DNA from: Palsa-744 sp963734815
Lineage (GTDB): Bacteria > Actinomycetota > Thermoleophilia > Solirubrobacterales > Solirubrobacteraceae
Direction of reading: 5' to 3'
DNA length: 64,000 bases
NCBI GenBank assembly: GCA_963734815.1
Contig: CAVTIH010000003.1
Span: forward strand, 248,001 to 312,000
Every line of letters begins with the position of its first letter. The stretch's first letter is position 1. Positions 40,337-49,411 of the stretch are shown here, piece by piece. The translations under genes were made by a program, and so were the position numbers. The notes under the pieces were generated by a model. It worked only from the letters and a program-made list of their open reading frames with translations, made no database searches and was not told where the DNA came from.

Positions 40337-42823
40337 ATGAGCGACGCGAATCCGGCCGGGAATGGAGGCGTGCCCGAGGGTGGGCAGGCCGTGGACGGAC
40401 AGGCCTCAGGGAGCCAAGCCCCGGGCGGGCAGGCCACGGATGGGCAGGCCACGGATGGGCAGGCCACGGATGGGCAGGCCGTGGATGGGCGGGCCTCCTC
40501 CTACGACCCACGCGCGATCGAGCACGCCCGCCAGCGCGAATGGGAGGCGCGCGAGGCCTTCCGCACCCCCCTCCTGAATGCGAAGCAGAGCGGCGTCTAC
40601 ATCAAGGCTTCGGCGCCGTTCACCTCCGGCAACGTGCACATCGGACACGTGCGCAGCTACGCGATCGGAGACGCCTACGCCCGGTTCCAGCGCGCGCGAG
40701 GGGAGCCGGTGCTGTTTGCGTTCGGCTTCGACGCCTTCGGGTTGCCCGCCGAGCTGGGGGCGATCGCCAACGGGGAGTCCCCCGCCGAGTGGGTGGCGCG
40801 CTGCGCCGAGCACATGACCGGCCAGCTGCGGCGGCTGGGTTTCTCCTTCGACTGGGAGCGCACGTTCATGAGCTCCGACCCGGTGATGTACCGCTGGTCG
40901 CAGTGGCTGTTCCTGACGCTGCTGGACGCCGGCTTGATCTACCACGGCAGCGGCAGCGTGGACTGGTGCGACACCTGCCAGACGACGCTGGCGACGATCC
41001 AGGTGGAGGACGGCGCCTGCTGGCGCTGCCACAACCCGGTGAGGCTGATCCAGCGGGCGCAGTGGTACCTGCGCATCAGCGCCTACCTGGAGGAGAACGA
41101 CCGCCGCACGGGGGAGCTCGAGAAATGGGATGAGACCTCGCTCGCCAGCCAGCGCTTCGTGCTGGGCCGCGTGGACGGGGTCGAGCTGCAGGCGCACGCC
41201 GGCGACGGGCGCGAGCTGACCGTGTTCACCCCCCACCCCGAGGGCGTCGCGCGAGCCCGCTTCGTGCTGATCTCCCCCAAGCACCCCGAGGTCGAGCGCT
41301 GGAGCGCCGACCCGGCGGTGGGGGAGCAGCTGGAGGAGATGCGCCTCGGCGGCTGGGAGCGCAGCTCGCGCGGCGCGGAGGCCGTGGCGCTGGTGGACAC
41401 CGGCTGCACCGTGTCGATATCCGAGGACGCCCCTTCGCTGCCGCTGTTGATCTCCCCGGCGGTGGACGAGCGCTTCGGCGCGACGGCGGTGTTGGGCATT
41501 CCCGAGCTGGATCGCACCGACGAGCTGATCGCCCAGCGCCTGGGTATCCCCTCGCTGGAGGAGAAAAAGGAGGAGGAGGGGTGGTTGGGAAGCGGCGTAG
41601 CTGCCGGATCGAGCGGGGCTGGCCCCTCCGGCCATCCCGCGGAGGTCGCCGCGGGATGGCCGCGCGCGCGCCCGGCGGTGCGCTACAAGGCCAACGACTT
41701 CTCGATCTCCCGCCAGCGCTCGTGGGGTACGCCGATCCCGATCGTCTACTGCGATGGCTGCGGGACGGTGCCGATCCCAAAGGAGCAGCTGCCGGTGGAG
41801 CTGCCGCGCGATCTGAAACCGACCGGCGCCGGCAACCCGCTGGCGGAAAGGGAGGATTTCGTCAACACCACCTGCCCCCGTTGCGACGGCCCCGCCAAGC
41901 GTGAGACAGACACACTCGACTGTCACTTCGACGCGCTGTGGCTGTGGATCCCCGCGTGTGTGCCCGCCCCGGAGCGCGAGCGCTCGCTGGAGGAGATCCT
42001 CGCGCTGGAGGACCTGCGCGCGTGGCTGCCATCCGAGCGGCTGGTGGCGGGCAGCGACAGCGGCAACTTCATGTTCGACCAGCGCATCGCCACGAAGGCG
42101 CTGCGCGACATCGGCCCGCTCGCGTTCCTCGCCGACGGCGAGCCGTTCGCGGGGGCGCTGATGCACGAGATGGTGATCCGCGACGGGCGTAAGATGAGCA
42201 AGCACCTCGGCAACGTGGTGGACCCCGACGAGCTGGTGGAGGCCTTCGGCGCCGACACGGTGCGGATGGCGGTGCTGTGGGCGGCGCGACCGCAGAAGTC
42301 GCTGAACTGGAGCGACAGCGCCGTGCAGTTTTGCCAGCGCTTCCTGCACAACCTGTGGCAGTACTCCCAGGCTCGCTTTGCTCAGCAGGTGGATGACTCG
42401 GGGGAGCTCGACCCGCGACGCACCGAGCACCTGCGCAGGCGCCTTGAGAAATGGTGCGACACGGCGGTGGAGAAGATCACCGAGGAGCTGGCGGAGCTCG
42501 AGATGCACAGCGCGGTGCGCAACGCGATCCGCCTGCTGGATCGCATCAAGGACTACGAGAAGCGCGTGCTCAAGCACAGCGGCGCGCTGTGCCGCGAGGA
42601 CCACGAGGCGCTGCGCGACGCGCTGGGGTTGATGGCGCGGGTGATCATGCCGTTCGCGCCCCACATCGGCGAGGAGCTGTGGGAGTCCTCGGGCCTCGGC
42701 GGCGAGGCGGGGGGCGATCCGCCGTGGCCGCGGGCGGGCGAGTGGTCGCGTCAGCCTCCCGCCGCGGCGCCTCCAGGTGTCCCACGCGCCGTGCCGATGC
42801 CGGTGGCGGGAGCCGAGGACTAG
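40337..42823 (+). CDS. leuS: Leucyl-tRNA synthetase-like protein, shortened and with a degenerate editing domain
   Basis: The 828-residue class-I synthetase has HIGH at 101-104 (PFTSGNVHIGHVRSY), the LeuRS zinc ribbon (WCDTCQTTL to CWRCHN), the catalytic core WDAFGLPAE-like GFDAFGLPAEL, IPIVYCDGCGTVPIP, and the KMSKS loop KMSKH at 619-623. It belongs to the LeuRS branch rather than to MetRS. The CP1 editing region is poorly conserved: TTRPDT is replaced by TPHPEG, and the usual GTG...HDxRD editing pocket is not seen. The protein ends after the anticodon-binding helices (APHIGEELWE) without the C-terminal domain that contacts the tRNA elbow. The first 50 residues are repeats of GQATD. It may charge leucine or be a diverged paralogue. 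Confidence 0.85.
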   Translation: MSDANPAGNGGVPEGGQAVDGQASGSQAPGGQATDGQATDGQATDGQAVDGRASSYDPRAIEHARQREWEAREAFRTPLLNAKQSGVYIKASAPFTSGNVHIGHVRSYAIGDAYARFQRARGEPVLFAFGFDAFGLPAELGAIANGESPAEWVARCAEHMTGQLRRLGFSFDWERTFMSSDPVMYRWSQWLFLTLLDAGLIYHGSGSVDWCDTCQTTLATIQVEDGACWRCHNPVRLIQRAQWYLRISAYLEENDRRTGELEKWDETSLASQRFVLGRVDGVELQAHAGDGRELTVFTPHPEGVARARFVLISPKHPEVERWSADPAVGEQLEEMRLGGWERSSRGAEAVALVDTGCTVSISEDAPSLPLLISPAVDERFGATAVLGIPELDRTDELIAQRLGIPSLEEKKEEEGWLGSGVAAGSSGAGPSGHPAEVAAGWPRARPAVRYKANDFSISRQRSWGTPIPIVYCDGCGTVPIPKEQLPVELPRDLKPTGAGNPLAEREDFVNTTCPRCDGPAKRETDTLDCHFDALWLWIPACVPAPERERSLEEILALEDLRAWLPSERLVAGSDSGNFMFDQRIATKALRDIGPLAFLADGEPFAGALMHEMVIRDGRKMSKHLGNVVDPDELVEAFGADTVRMAVLWAARPQKSLNWSDSAVQFCQRFLHNLWQYSQARFAQQVDDSGELDPRRTEHLRRRLEKWCDTAVEKITEELAELEMHSAVRNAIRLLDRIKDYEKRVLKHSGALCREDHEALRDALGLMARVIMPFAPHIGEELWESSGLGGEAGGDPPWPRAGEWSRQPPAAAPPGVPRAVPMPVAGAED
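40426..40494 (+). repeat. 15-bp tandem repeats in the 5' end of the LeuRS-like gene
   Basis: About five units of GGGCAGGCCACGGAT-type sequence (the last ones with GTGGAT) encode GQATD-type pentapeptides. The repeat number could vary by slippage without shifting the frame. Confidence 0.8.
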
Positions 42824-43032
42824 CGGGATGGGAGCCCCACTTGCAGATGCCGGCGCAGACCAAGCGGCGATGGAGGTACGCCCCGCCGGCCCCAAGAGAG
42901 AAACAACGACCACCTGCGGTGGGGGCATGCAATGCTGCCCACACCGGCGATAGCGAACCCGACTGTGTGCAAGTTCACCGAATATGACCACTTGGCCGAC
43001 CGCGTCCTCTGCGATGATGTGATGAGACGCGG

Positions 43033-44358
43033 ATGAGCACCGCACCGAACCAAGCCGGGGATCTCCAGCACACGCGTTCCTGCGCGACCGAGCTGGTGTG
43101 CCGCAAATGCGAGCTGCGCTCGCCCCTCGCCGAGGGCGGGGCGTACTGCCCGCGCTGCGGCAAGAGCCTCGACGTCGACTACGACTACGAGCTGGCAAAG
43201 CAGCGCATCGCAGAGACGCCGATGCACGAGCGCCCGCTCAACATCTGGTTCCTGGAGGAGCTGCTGCCGATCCACGACGCCGTCGGCCCCGCGCGCGTGG
43301 GCGAGTTCGCGGGCTTCACGCCGCTGATCCGCGCGGACCGGCTGGGCGCGGCGGTGGGATTGCGCAACCTCTACCTCAAGGACGACAGCACCTCCCGCCC
43401 GAGCCTCTCCTACAAGGACCGCGTGGTGGGCATGGCGATGGCACGCCTGCTGGAGCTGGGCCGCAAGGAGATCGGGTGCGTCTCGACCGGCAACGTCGGC
43501 ACCGCGGTGGCGGCACTGGCGGCGAAGGCGGGGGTGGCGGCTTATGTCTTCTACCCCAACCGCTTGGAGAGCACCAAGGCCCACGCCTGCCGGGCGCTCG
43601 GCGCGAAGGTGTGCCAGGTCGAGGGCAACTACGACGAAGCCAACAAAGCCTGCCGCGCGCTCGCCGAAGCGACGGGCCTGGAGTTCGCCAACATCACGCT
43701 GCGCCCCTTCTACGCCGAGGGCGCCAAGACCGAGGCGTACGAGATCGTGCAGCAGCTCGGCTGGCGCTCACCGGATCGCATCGTGTCCCCAGCCGCCGGG
43801 GGCACGCTCTCCTCGCGCATCCACAAGGGCCTGCAGGAGCTCGAAATGGTTGGCCTCGCACAGACCGCGCACACCAAGATCGACATCGCCCAGCCCGACG
43901 GCTGCAGCCCGATTGCCGAGGCGATCCTCAACGGCGCCTCGGAGATCGTCCCCGTGAAGCCCACCACGCAGGCTCACTCGCTGGGGATCGGCTCACCCGG
44001 CGATGGGGTGTTTGTGATCGAGGCCGTCCGCGGCCGCGGGGGCACGGCGGCGTCGGTGAGCGACAAAGAGATCTTCGCGGGCATCGACCTGCTGGCATCG
44101 ACCGAGGGCCTGCTCACCGAGCCGGCCGGGGGCACCACCGTGGCGGTCGTGAAGAAGCTGGCCGCCGAAGGCCGCCTCGACCCCGACGAGACGGTGGTGG
44201 CGATCGTCACCGGCAACGGGCTGAAGACTCTCTACGACCACCCCGCCAAGCCGTGGCCGTCGAAGGTGGAGTGCAACACAGAGACGATGCGCTCCGTGCT
44301 GGAGGGCTTCCAGCGCGAGGCCGGTCTCGTGCCCGCCAGCGAGCGGCTACACGCGTAG
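43033..44358 (+). CDS. thrC: Threonine synthase
   Basis: The 441-residue PLP enzyme converts O-phosphohomoserine to threonine. The PLP lysine is in SLSYKDRVVGMA, the phosphate-binding loop is STGNVGTAV, and GGTLSSRIHKGL follows. The N-terminus carries a zinc-ribbon-like segment (CRKCELRSPLAEGG, then YCPRCGKSL) that is found in one class of actinobacterial and archaeal threonine synthases. ATG 43033 has no strong ribosome site. The 209 bases before it hold no gene: only a weak CCACC/GGTGG hairpin near 42909. Confidence 0.92.
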   Translation: MSTAPNQAGDLQHTRSCATELVCRKCELRSPLAEGGAYCPRCGKSLDVDYDYELAKQRIAETPMHERPLNIWFLEELLPIHDAVGPARVGEFAGFTPLIRADRLGAAVGLRNLYLKDDSTSRPSLSYKDRVVGMAMARLLELGRKEIGCVSTGNVGTAVAALAAKAGVAAYVFYPNRLESTKAHACRALGAKVCQVEGNYDEANKACRALAEATGLEFANITLRPFYAEGAKTEAYEIVQQLGWRSPDRIVSPAAGGTLSSRIHKGLQELEMVGLAQTAHTKIDIAQPDGCSPIAEAILNGASEIVPVKPTTQAHSLGIGSPGDGVFVIEAVRGRGGTAASVSDKEIFAGIDLLASTEGLLTEPAGGTTVAVVKKLAAEGRLDPDETVVAIVTGNGLKTLYDHPAKPWPSKVECNTETMRSVLEGFQREAGLVPASERLHA

Positions 44359-44493
44359 GCGGCCTGCGGCGTCGGCAGGTGGGCGCCTGCCGGTGGGCGC
44401 CCTCGTAAGGTCAAGCGCCGCCGGGCATTTGCGCTTTGTATATGCCATTGCAGAAGGGGAGGGGCGGCGGCTGTGCGATGAAAAATCTAAAAG

Positions 44494-44515
44494 CCGATAG
44501 CAATTGCGCACGGCT
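44494..44515 (+). repeat. 22-bp element shared with 56240-56261 in inverse orientation
   Basis: The 22 bases start CCGATAGCAATTGC and end GCACGGCT. They occur exactly, reversed and complemented, at 56240-56261. Both copies lie in AT-rich non-coding islands. The core CAATTG is palindromic. Confidence 0.75.
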
Positions 44516-44608
44516 CTCAAAAATTACACCTGCATACACGCGCCCACATCGGGCGGCAAACCGCCACGTGAATGATCCCCGATTGCGCGACCCATTAGGG
44601 TGCCGACC

Positions 44609-45742
44609 ATGGATGCCTCGTTCTACGCCAACGCGCTCGCGCCGTTCGCCGCCGAAGCACAGCGGCTGCTGCCCACCGGCGCCGAGGTGTTCGATGCCCA
44701 CACCCACCTGGGACTCGACGAGGATGGGCGCTCGCTGACGCTCGAGCAGTTGCTCTCGCAGCTCGACGAGGCAGGGGCGCAGCGCGCGTGCGTGTTCCCG
44801 CTGCACGACCCCGAGCGCCGGCCCGCGTACCGCGTGCCCAACGATCGCGTGCTTGCGTGGGCCGGCGAAAGCGGCGGCCGCCTGATCCCCTTCTGCCGTC
44901 TGGACCCCTTCGATGGCCCGGTTGCCGAGGCCGAGCGCTGCCTCGCCGCCGGCGCCCGCGGGATCAAGCTGCACCCGCGCGCCCAAGCGTTTGCCTTCGA
45001 CGGTAACGAGCTCGAGGGCATTTTCGCGGTCGCCGAAGACGCCCGCGTGCCGATCCTGATCCACGCCGGCCGCGGTTTGCCGCCGATCGCCGAGGGGCTC
45101 GCGGAGCTCGCGCTGCGCCACCCCGAGGTCGTGCTGATCCTCGCCCACGGCGCCATCTGTGACCAGGGGATCCTCACGTCGATGCTCGCCGACCACCCCG
45201 GCGTGCTCTACGACACCTCATGCTTCTTCGGGCTCGACGTCGTCGAGCTGTTTGCGCGCGTGCCCGCCGAGCGGATCGTGTTCGCCACAGATCCCCCCTA
45301 CGGGCGTCCGCAGAGCGGTCTCTACATGGTGTTGCGCATGGCCGCCCACGCCGGCCTCGACGAGGCCACCACCCGCCTTGTGCTCGGCGAGACGGTCGCC
45401 GGACTGTTCGACGGGCGTGGGCTGCCGCCGGCCACCATGCCGCGGCGGGGACCCTCGATCACACTCTCCGGCCGCCTCGCCCGCGTCTACGGCTACGGCA
45501 GCCTCACGGGGCCCGCGCTCTTCGCCGACATCCCCGAGCAAGCACTGGCGATGCTTGAGATGGCGCGCGCCGCCTGTCGCGACCCTTCGCCGGGCGACGT
45601 CGGCGAGGCGCTCGAGACGATCGGCTCCGCGCTCGCCGCCGCGGCTGCACTGCTGCAGAGCGAGGACGGCGTACGGCCCGCGATCGACCTGATCTACCGC
45701 GCGATGGCCCGCGCCGTCACCGAGGTACCCGACCGCGTTTGA
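44609..45742 (+). CDS. Amidohydrolase-family (TIM-barrel metal-dependent) hydrolase
   Basis: From ATG 44609 (AGGG eight bases upstream; GTG 44600 is an alternative) the 377-residue protein has metal-ligand positions of amidohydrolase-2 type: DAHTHLG near residue 30, GIKLHPR, PILIHAG, LILAHG and the closing aspartate in FATDPPYG. The family includes decarboxylases and lactonases such as ACMSD- and LigI-like enzymes, and the C-terminal half is helical and unusual (GRLARVYGYGSLTGPALF). The substrate cannot be read. The gene is convergent with prmA and overlaps it by 49 bases. Confidence 0.85.
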   Translation: MDASFYANALAPFAAEAQRLLPTGAEVFDAHTHLGLDEDGRSLTLEQLLSQLDEAGAQRACVFPLHDPERRPAYRVPNDRVLAWAGESGGRLIPFCRLDPFDGPVAEAERCLAAGARGIKLHPRAQAFAFDGNELEGIFAVAEDARVPILIHAGRGLPPIAEGLAELALRHPEVVLILAHGAICDQGILTSMLADHPGVLYDTSCFFGLDVVELFARVPAERIVFATDPPYGRPQSGLYMVLRMAAHAGLDEATTRLVLGETVAGLFDGRGLPPATMPRRGPSITLSGRLARVYGYGSLTGPALFADIPEQALAMLEMARAACRDPSPGDVGEALETIGSALAAAAALLQSEDGVRPAIDLIYRAMARAVTEVPDRV

Positions 45743-46719
45743 TCAGCCGCCGCCAGCCACGCCGCCGCCCACTCGCCGCTCGTGCGTCGCTCGCGCTCGC
45801 GCAGTCCGAGGCGCCCTTCGAACGCCGCCACCACCTCGTCGACCTGCTCGCTCAGCAGCCCCCCGATGATCAGGTCCGCAGGGGCTCGCTCGATCGATCG
45901 CGCGAGGTCCAGCAGCAGCGGCTTCAGCAAGTTGGCGAGCACCGTCGGTGGCGCTGTCCCCGCGATGGTCGGCAGGCGCTCGCGGCGCAGGTCGAAGGAG
46001 CGCGCCTCCAACTCCACGCCGTTGACCCTCGCGTTTTCACGAGCTGCCGCGACGCTCTCGGGCTCGTTGTCGAGGCCCACCACCGGCCCGTAGCCGAGGC
46101 GGGCCGCCGCGATCGCGAGCACCCCCGAGCCGGTGCCGACGTCCAACAGCGGCCCCCCTCCACCCAGCAGCCGCTCGCCCCTCTGCCCGTCCGCCACTAC
46201 CCCGCCGCCACGATCCGCCGGCGGGGCCGCGTCGCCCCTCTCAGCGGCGAGCTCCAGCAGCAGCTCCAGACACATGCGGGTCGTGGCGTGGGCCCCCGTT
46301 CCGAACGCCTGACCGGGATCGATCACGATCTCCTCGACGTTGGCCCGATCGCTCGGAGGCTCCCACGGTGGGCGCACGTGCAGGCCCGGCACCGGACCTC
46401 CCGACACCATCGTCTCCATCGCGAGCCCTCCGCTCCCCCGAGCCGCCGGCGACTCGATCAACACCGGGCGGTGAAAGCGCTTCCACCGCTCCCCCCAGTC
46501 GTCGGGCAGCTCGCTGGTCGTGACCTCCACCAGCGCCGCTCCCGCCGCGGCTCGCAGGTCGGGCAGTTGCGGGAGCTCACCGGGGCTGCCGTACACCGCA
46601 TACTCGAGCACCCCATCCCCCACCTCCGCCTCTTCCACGCCGGAGGGCGCCAGCTCCAGCAGCTGCGCCAGCACCAGCTCCGCGTCCTCGCGGCGGACGC
46701 GCACCGCGAGACGGATCAC
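45694..46719 (-). CDS. prmA: Ribosomal protein L11 methyltransferase
   Basis: The 341-residue protein has the PrmA pattern: the DPGQAFGTGAHATTRMCLELL substrate motif, SAM motif I LLDVGTGSGVLAIAAARLG, GLDNEPESVAAARENARVNG and LANLLKPLLLDLA. It trimethylates ribosomal protein L11 on lysine residues and the N-terminus. The sequence between the ATTRMCL motif and motif I contains a Gly/Asp-rich insert (PADRGGGVVADGQRG) that is longer than usual. GTG 46719 overlaps the dnaJ stop (GTGA), so it is the last gene of hrcA-dnaJ-prmA, a common arrangement. Confidence 0.9.
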   Translation of the reverse strand: MIRLAVRVRREDAELVLAQLLELAPSGVEEAEVGDGVLEYAVYGSPGELPQLPDLRAAAGAALVEVTTSELPDDWGERWKRFHRPVLIESPAARGSGGLAMETMVSGGPVPGLHVRPPWEPPSDRANVEEIVIDPGQAFGTGAHATTRMCLELLLELAAERGDAAPPADRGGGVVADGQRGERLLGGGGPLLDVGTGSGVLAIAAARLGYGPVVGLDNEPESVAAARENARVNGVELEARSFDLRRERLPTIAGTAPPTVLANLLKPLLLDLARSIERAPADLIIGGLLSEQVDEVVAAFEGRLGLRERERRTSGEWAAAWLAAADQTRSGTSVTARAIAR

Positions 46720-47858
46720 GCGGCTCGATGGTGCAACGCGCGACGCAGCTTGCCGAGCATCGACTCATCGCCGCGCAGGTTCTCCTCGGTGAGCGTCTCC
46801 TGCACGCGTTCCATCAGCTCGCGTTGCGCGGCGCTCAGGCGCCGGGGCACCACCACGTTGACGACCACCCGCAGGTCACCACGCCGGCCGTTGCGCAGGC
46901 TGGGCATCCCCTGACCACGCACGCTCAGCACCTCGCCCGGCTGGGTCCCGGGAGCGATCTTCATCGGCGTCGCACCCTCGAGGGTCGGCACCTCGAGTAC
47001 CGCCCCCACCGCGGCCTGCAGAGCGGAGACGTCCAGCACGGTGAGCAGATCGTCCGCCTCGCGCACGAAGCGCTCGTCGGGGCGCACCCGCACGAGCACG
47101 TATAGGTCGCCCGCGGGCGCGCCCGCCTCACCCGCGTGGCCTTTGCCGCCGAGGCGGATGCGCTGGCCATCGGCGATCCCCGCCGGCACGTCCACCATCA
47201 GGGTGCGCCTGGCGGCACGGCGACCCCGGCCGCGGCACTCGCCGCAGGGCTGCTTGGCCGTGCGACCGTCGCCGTGGCAGCGATCGCACATCACGGTGCG
47301 CATCATCTGGCCAAATGGCGTGCGCGTCACTGCCTGCAGCTGCCCAGCCCCGCCGCATCGCTCGCAGGTCTCGATCGGGGTGCCCGGCTCGGCGCCGTTG
47401 CCGTGGCAGCGCTCGCAGCGCTCGATCACTTCGAAAGCGACCTCCGCGCGCTTGCCGCTCGCCGCCTCGCCCAGATCGATTTCCAGGGCCGCCGCCACGT
47501 CCTGCCCCTGCGCCGGCCCCGCCCCACGCCCACCGCCAAAGGGGCTGGCGCCGCCGAAGAATGCGTCGAACAGGTCGCCGATCGAGCCGAACGCGTCGAA
47601 GTTCGGGGCATACCCGCCCGAGCGCAGCCCTTCGTGACCGTAACGATCGTAGGTCGCACGCCGCTGCGGGTCGGAGAGGATCTCGTACGCCTCCGCAGCC
47701 TCCTTGAACTTCTCCTCCGCCTGCGGATCGTGTGCGTTGACGTCCGGATGCAGCTCCCTCGCCAGGCGCCGGAAGGATTTCTTGACGTCCTGCTCGGAGG
47801 CGTCGCGGGCAACGCCGAGCACGTCGTAGGGATCGCGGGGTGTGGAGGCGCGGCTCAT
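46716..47858 (-). CDS. dnaJ: Chaperone DnaJ
   Basis: The 380-residue Hsp40 begins with a J domain (PYDVLGVARDASEQDVKKSF, HPD in RELHPDVN), has a Gly/Phe-rich linker (FFGGASPFGGGRGAGP), four zinc-finger repeats of CxxCxGxG type (CERCHGNG, CERCGGAG, CDRCHGDG, CGECRGRG) and a C-terminal substrate domain. It stimulates DnaK and binds unfolded chains. It is the second gene after hrcA, 9 bases away, so it is under HrcA control. Confidence 0.97.
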   Translation of the reverse strand: MSRASTPRDPYDVLGVARDASEQDVKKSFRRLARELHPDVNAHDPQAEEKFKEAAEAYEILSDPQRRATYDRYGHEGLRSGGYAPNFDAFGSIGDLFDAFFGGASPFGGGRGAGPAQGQDVAAALEIDLGEAASGKRAEVAFEVIERCERCHGNGAEPGTPIETCERCGGAGQLQAVTRTPFGQMMRTVMCDRCHGDGRTAKQPCGECRGRGRRAARRTLMVDVPAGIADGQRIRLGGKGHAGEAGAPAGDLYVLVRVRPDERFVREADDLLTVLDVSALQAAVGAVLEVPTLEGATPMKIAPGTQPGEVLSVRGQGMPSLRNGRRGDLRVVVNVVVPRRLSAAQRELMERVQETLTEENLRGDESMLGKLRRALHHRAA

Positions 47859-47867
47859 CGCAGCACC

Positions 47868-48893
47868 CTAGCTCTCCGCGTAGGTCTCTTCGACGAAGCG
47901 CGAAAGCTCGTGCGCCACCTCGCGCACCGCGGGGATCGCGTAGGCGTAGTTCATCCGCACCGGGCCGATCACCGAGACGATCCCCATGCGGCGCTGCGCC
48001 ACACCGTACCCCGTCGCCACCATCGCCAGCGAGCGCATCGCCGGGATCTCGTTCTCATGGCCGATACGCACGTACACGCCCGGCTCGCTCAACGCGGCGC
48101 GAAACACGTCCAGCAGCGCTACCCGCCGCTCCAACAGCTCCATCAGCTCGTTGATCTCACCGACGTCGCGCAGATGCGCCTCCGAGAACAACCGCGCCGT
48201 GCCATCGAGGTAGAGCACGTGCTCGGACTCTGCCGCGAGTCCGCCAAACGCCGGTATCAGGCGGTCTAGGAAGGCGCGCTCCTGCGTCGGCAACCTGGGG
48301 TCGGCGAGACGCTGATGCAGCATCCGCGCGCCCAGGCCCAACCCCACCAGGCGATCGTTGAGGTACTCCCCCGCCCACGTCACCAGCCCGGCGTCGACCG
48401 GCTCCTCGAACGTGGCGAACACCCTGGAGACCTCGCCGGTGGAGGTGATCACGACCGCCACGACCACCCGTGGCTGCACCGCGAGCACCTCGACGCGACG
48501 GATAGTGGCGGTGCTCGCCGAGGGCGCGGAGACGACCGCGAGCAGGTCGGTCACTTGCGAGAGCGTCTCGGTGGTCGCCCGCATCGCCTCCTCCACCTCC
48601 TGGCGCGTCAGCGAGAGCTCCATGCGCGGGGCCTGCACCAGGCCCTGGCCGGAGGCCAGCATGCGGTCCACGACGTAGCGCTGGCCCGCGTCGGTTGGGA
48701 CACGCCCGGCCGAGGTGTGCGGATGGGCGAGCAGCCCGTGCTCCTCGAGCAGCGCGAGCTCGTTGCGTACGGTGGAGGCCCCGCAATCGAGCTCCGGGTC
48801 GGCGGCAATCGCCTTCGATGCCACCGGCTGGCCCTCCAGCAGGTAACCCTCCACCACCTTGCACAGGATCAGCTCCTGCCTGACGCTCAACAT
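47868..48893 (-). CDS. hrcA: Heat-inducible transcription repressor HrcA
   Basis: The 341-residue repressor has an N-terminal winged helix (MLSVRQELILCKVVEGYLLE, STVRNELALLEEHGLLAHPH, TSAGRVPTDAGQRYVVDRML) and the HrcA C-terminal domain (GARMLHQRL, FSEAHLRDVGEINELMELLE, VSVIGPVRMNYAYAIPAVRE). HrcA binds CIRCE elements (TTAGCACTC-N9-GAGTGCTAA), but none is seen upstream. It heads an operon with dnaJ and prmA, so autoregulation is likely through some operator. A 14-bp palindrome at 48950 is a candidate. Confidence 0.94.
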   Translation of the reverse strand: MLSVRQELILCKVVEGYLLEGQPVASKAIAADPELDCGASTVRNELALLEEHGLLAHPHTSAGRVPTDAGQRYVVDRMLASGQGLVQAPRMELSLTRQEVEEAMRATTETLSQVTDLLAVVSAPSASTATIRRVEVLAVQPRVVVAVVITSTGEVSRVFATFEEPVDAGLVTWAGEYLNDRLVGLGLGARMLHQRLADPRLPTQERAFLDRLIPAFGGLAAESEHVLYLDGTARLFSEAHLRDVGEINELMELLERRVALLDVFRAALSEPGVYVRIGHENEIPAMRSLAMVATGYGVAQRRMGIVSVIGPVRMNYAYAIPAVREVAHELSRFVEETYAES

Positions 48894-48900
48894 AAAGTCG

Positions 48901-48906
48901 ATTGTA
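48901..48906 (-). promoter_or_regulatory. -10 box of hrcA promoter, near-leaderless
   Basis: On the minus strand TACAAT ends seven bases before the HrcA ATG at 48893, the spacing of leaderless actinobacterial transcripts. It matches TATAAT in five of six positions. A matching -35 box is not obvious. Confidence 0.45.
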
Positions 48907-48949
48907 CGAGCCGCCTGGTGGGCGCCATATTGAAGCGGCTTACGTTCGA

Positions 48950-48963
48950 CTCCTCGCGAGGAG
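48950..48963. promoter_or_regulatory. 14-bp perfect palindrome upstream of hrcA
   Basis: CTCCTCGCGAGGAG lies 57-70 bases before the HrcA start. It is in the position of a possible operator in place of the missing CIRCE element. A similar 18-bp palindrome is found at 23623. Confidence 0.35.
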
Positions 48964-48995
48964 CCAATGCTCGTGTCCCGAGTCGGCTCGAGACA

Positions 48996-49385
48996 CTAGA
49001 TCTCGAGCTCGGCCTCGGCGTTGCGGATGATCTCCTTCTCGCCCTGCACCGCAACCGTGTCGATCAGCACCTTCCCGTCCCGCGCCTCACGCACGGTGCC
49101 GGTAACAACCACCTCCTGCTCGGGAACGCCCATACCCCGGAACTGCACCGCGAGGCGGCGCAGGTGCTCGGGGCCACCGGCTGCCTCCGTCTGAGCGCGC
49201 GCCACCTGCGCCATCGACCACAGCCCGTGCAGGATGCGCCCGGGAAGGCCCACCGATTGGGCGAACTCGTCGTCGACGTGGATCGGGTTGAAGTCGCCCG
49301 AGGCGCCCGCGTAGCGGACGGTGAGGTACTTGTCGGGGGTGATCTTCAGCTCGGGTATCTGGGTTCCCGCACTCAGCTCAGCCAT
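48996..49385 (-). CDS. MaoC-like (R)-hydratase, HadB-type
   Basis: The 129-residue hot-dog-fold protein has the hydratase-2 motif ASGDFNPIHVDDEFAQSVGL (catalytic Asp and His) followed by GRILHGLWSMAQVA. ATG 49385 has GGAG five bases upstream. Such proteins dehydrate (3R)-hydroxyacyl-ACP in fatty-acid synthesis or act on CoA esters. Together with the preceding HadA-like protein (26 bases away) it forms the split heterodimer typical of mycobacterial HadAB, where HadB supplies the catalytic residues. Confidence 0.85.
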   Translation of the reverse strand: MAELSAGTQIPELKITPDKYLTVRYAGASGDFNPIHVDDEFAQSVGLPGRILHGLWSMAQVARAQTEAAGGPEHLRRLAVQFRGMGVPEQEVVVTGTVREARDGKVLIDTVAVQGEKEIIRNAEAELEI

Positions 49386-49411
49386 TGCACTCCTCGAAGG
49401 TCGGCCATTGC

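Noticed and set aside
48894..48960. CIRCE element upstream of hrcA
   Set aside because: Neither half of TTAGCACTC-N9-GAGTGCTAA is found on inspection of the region.
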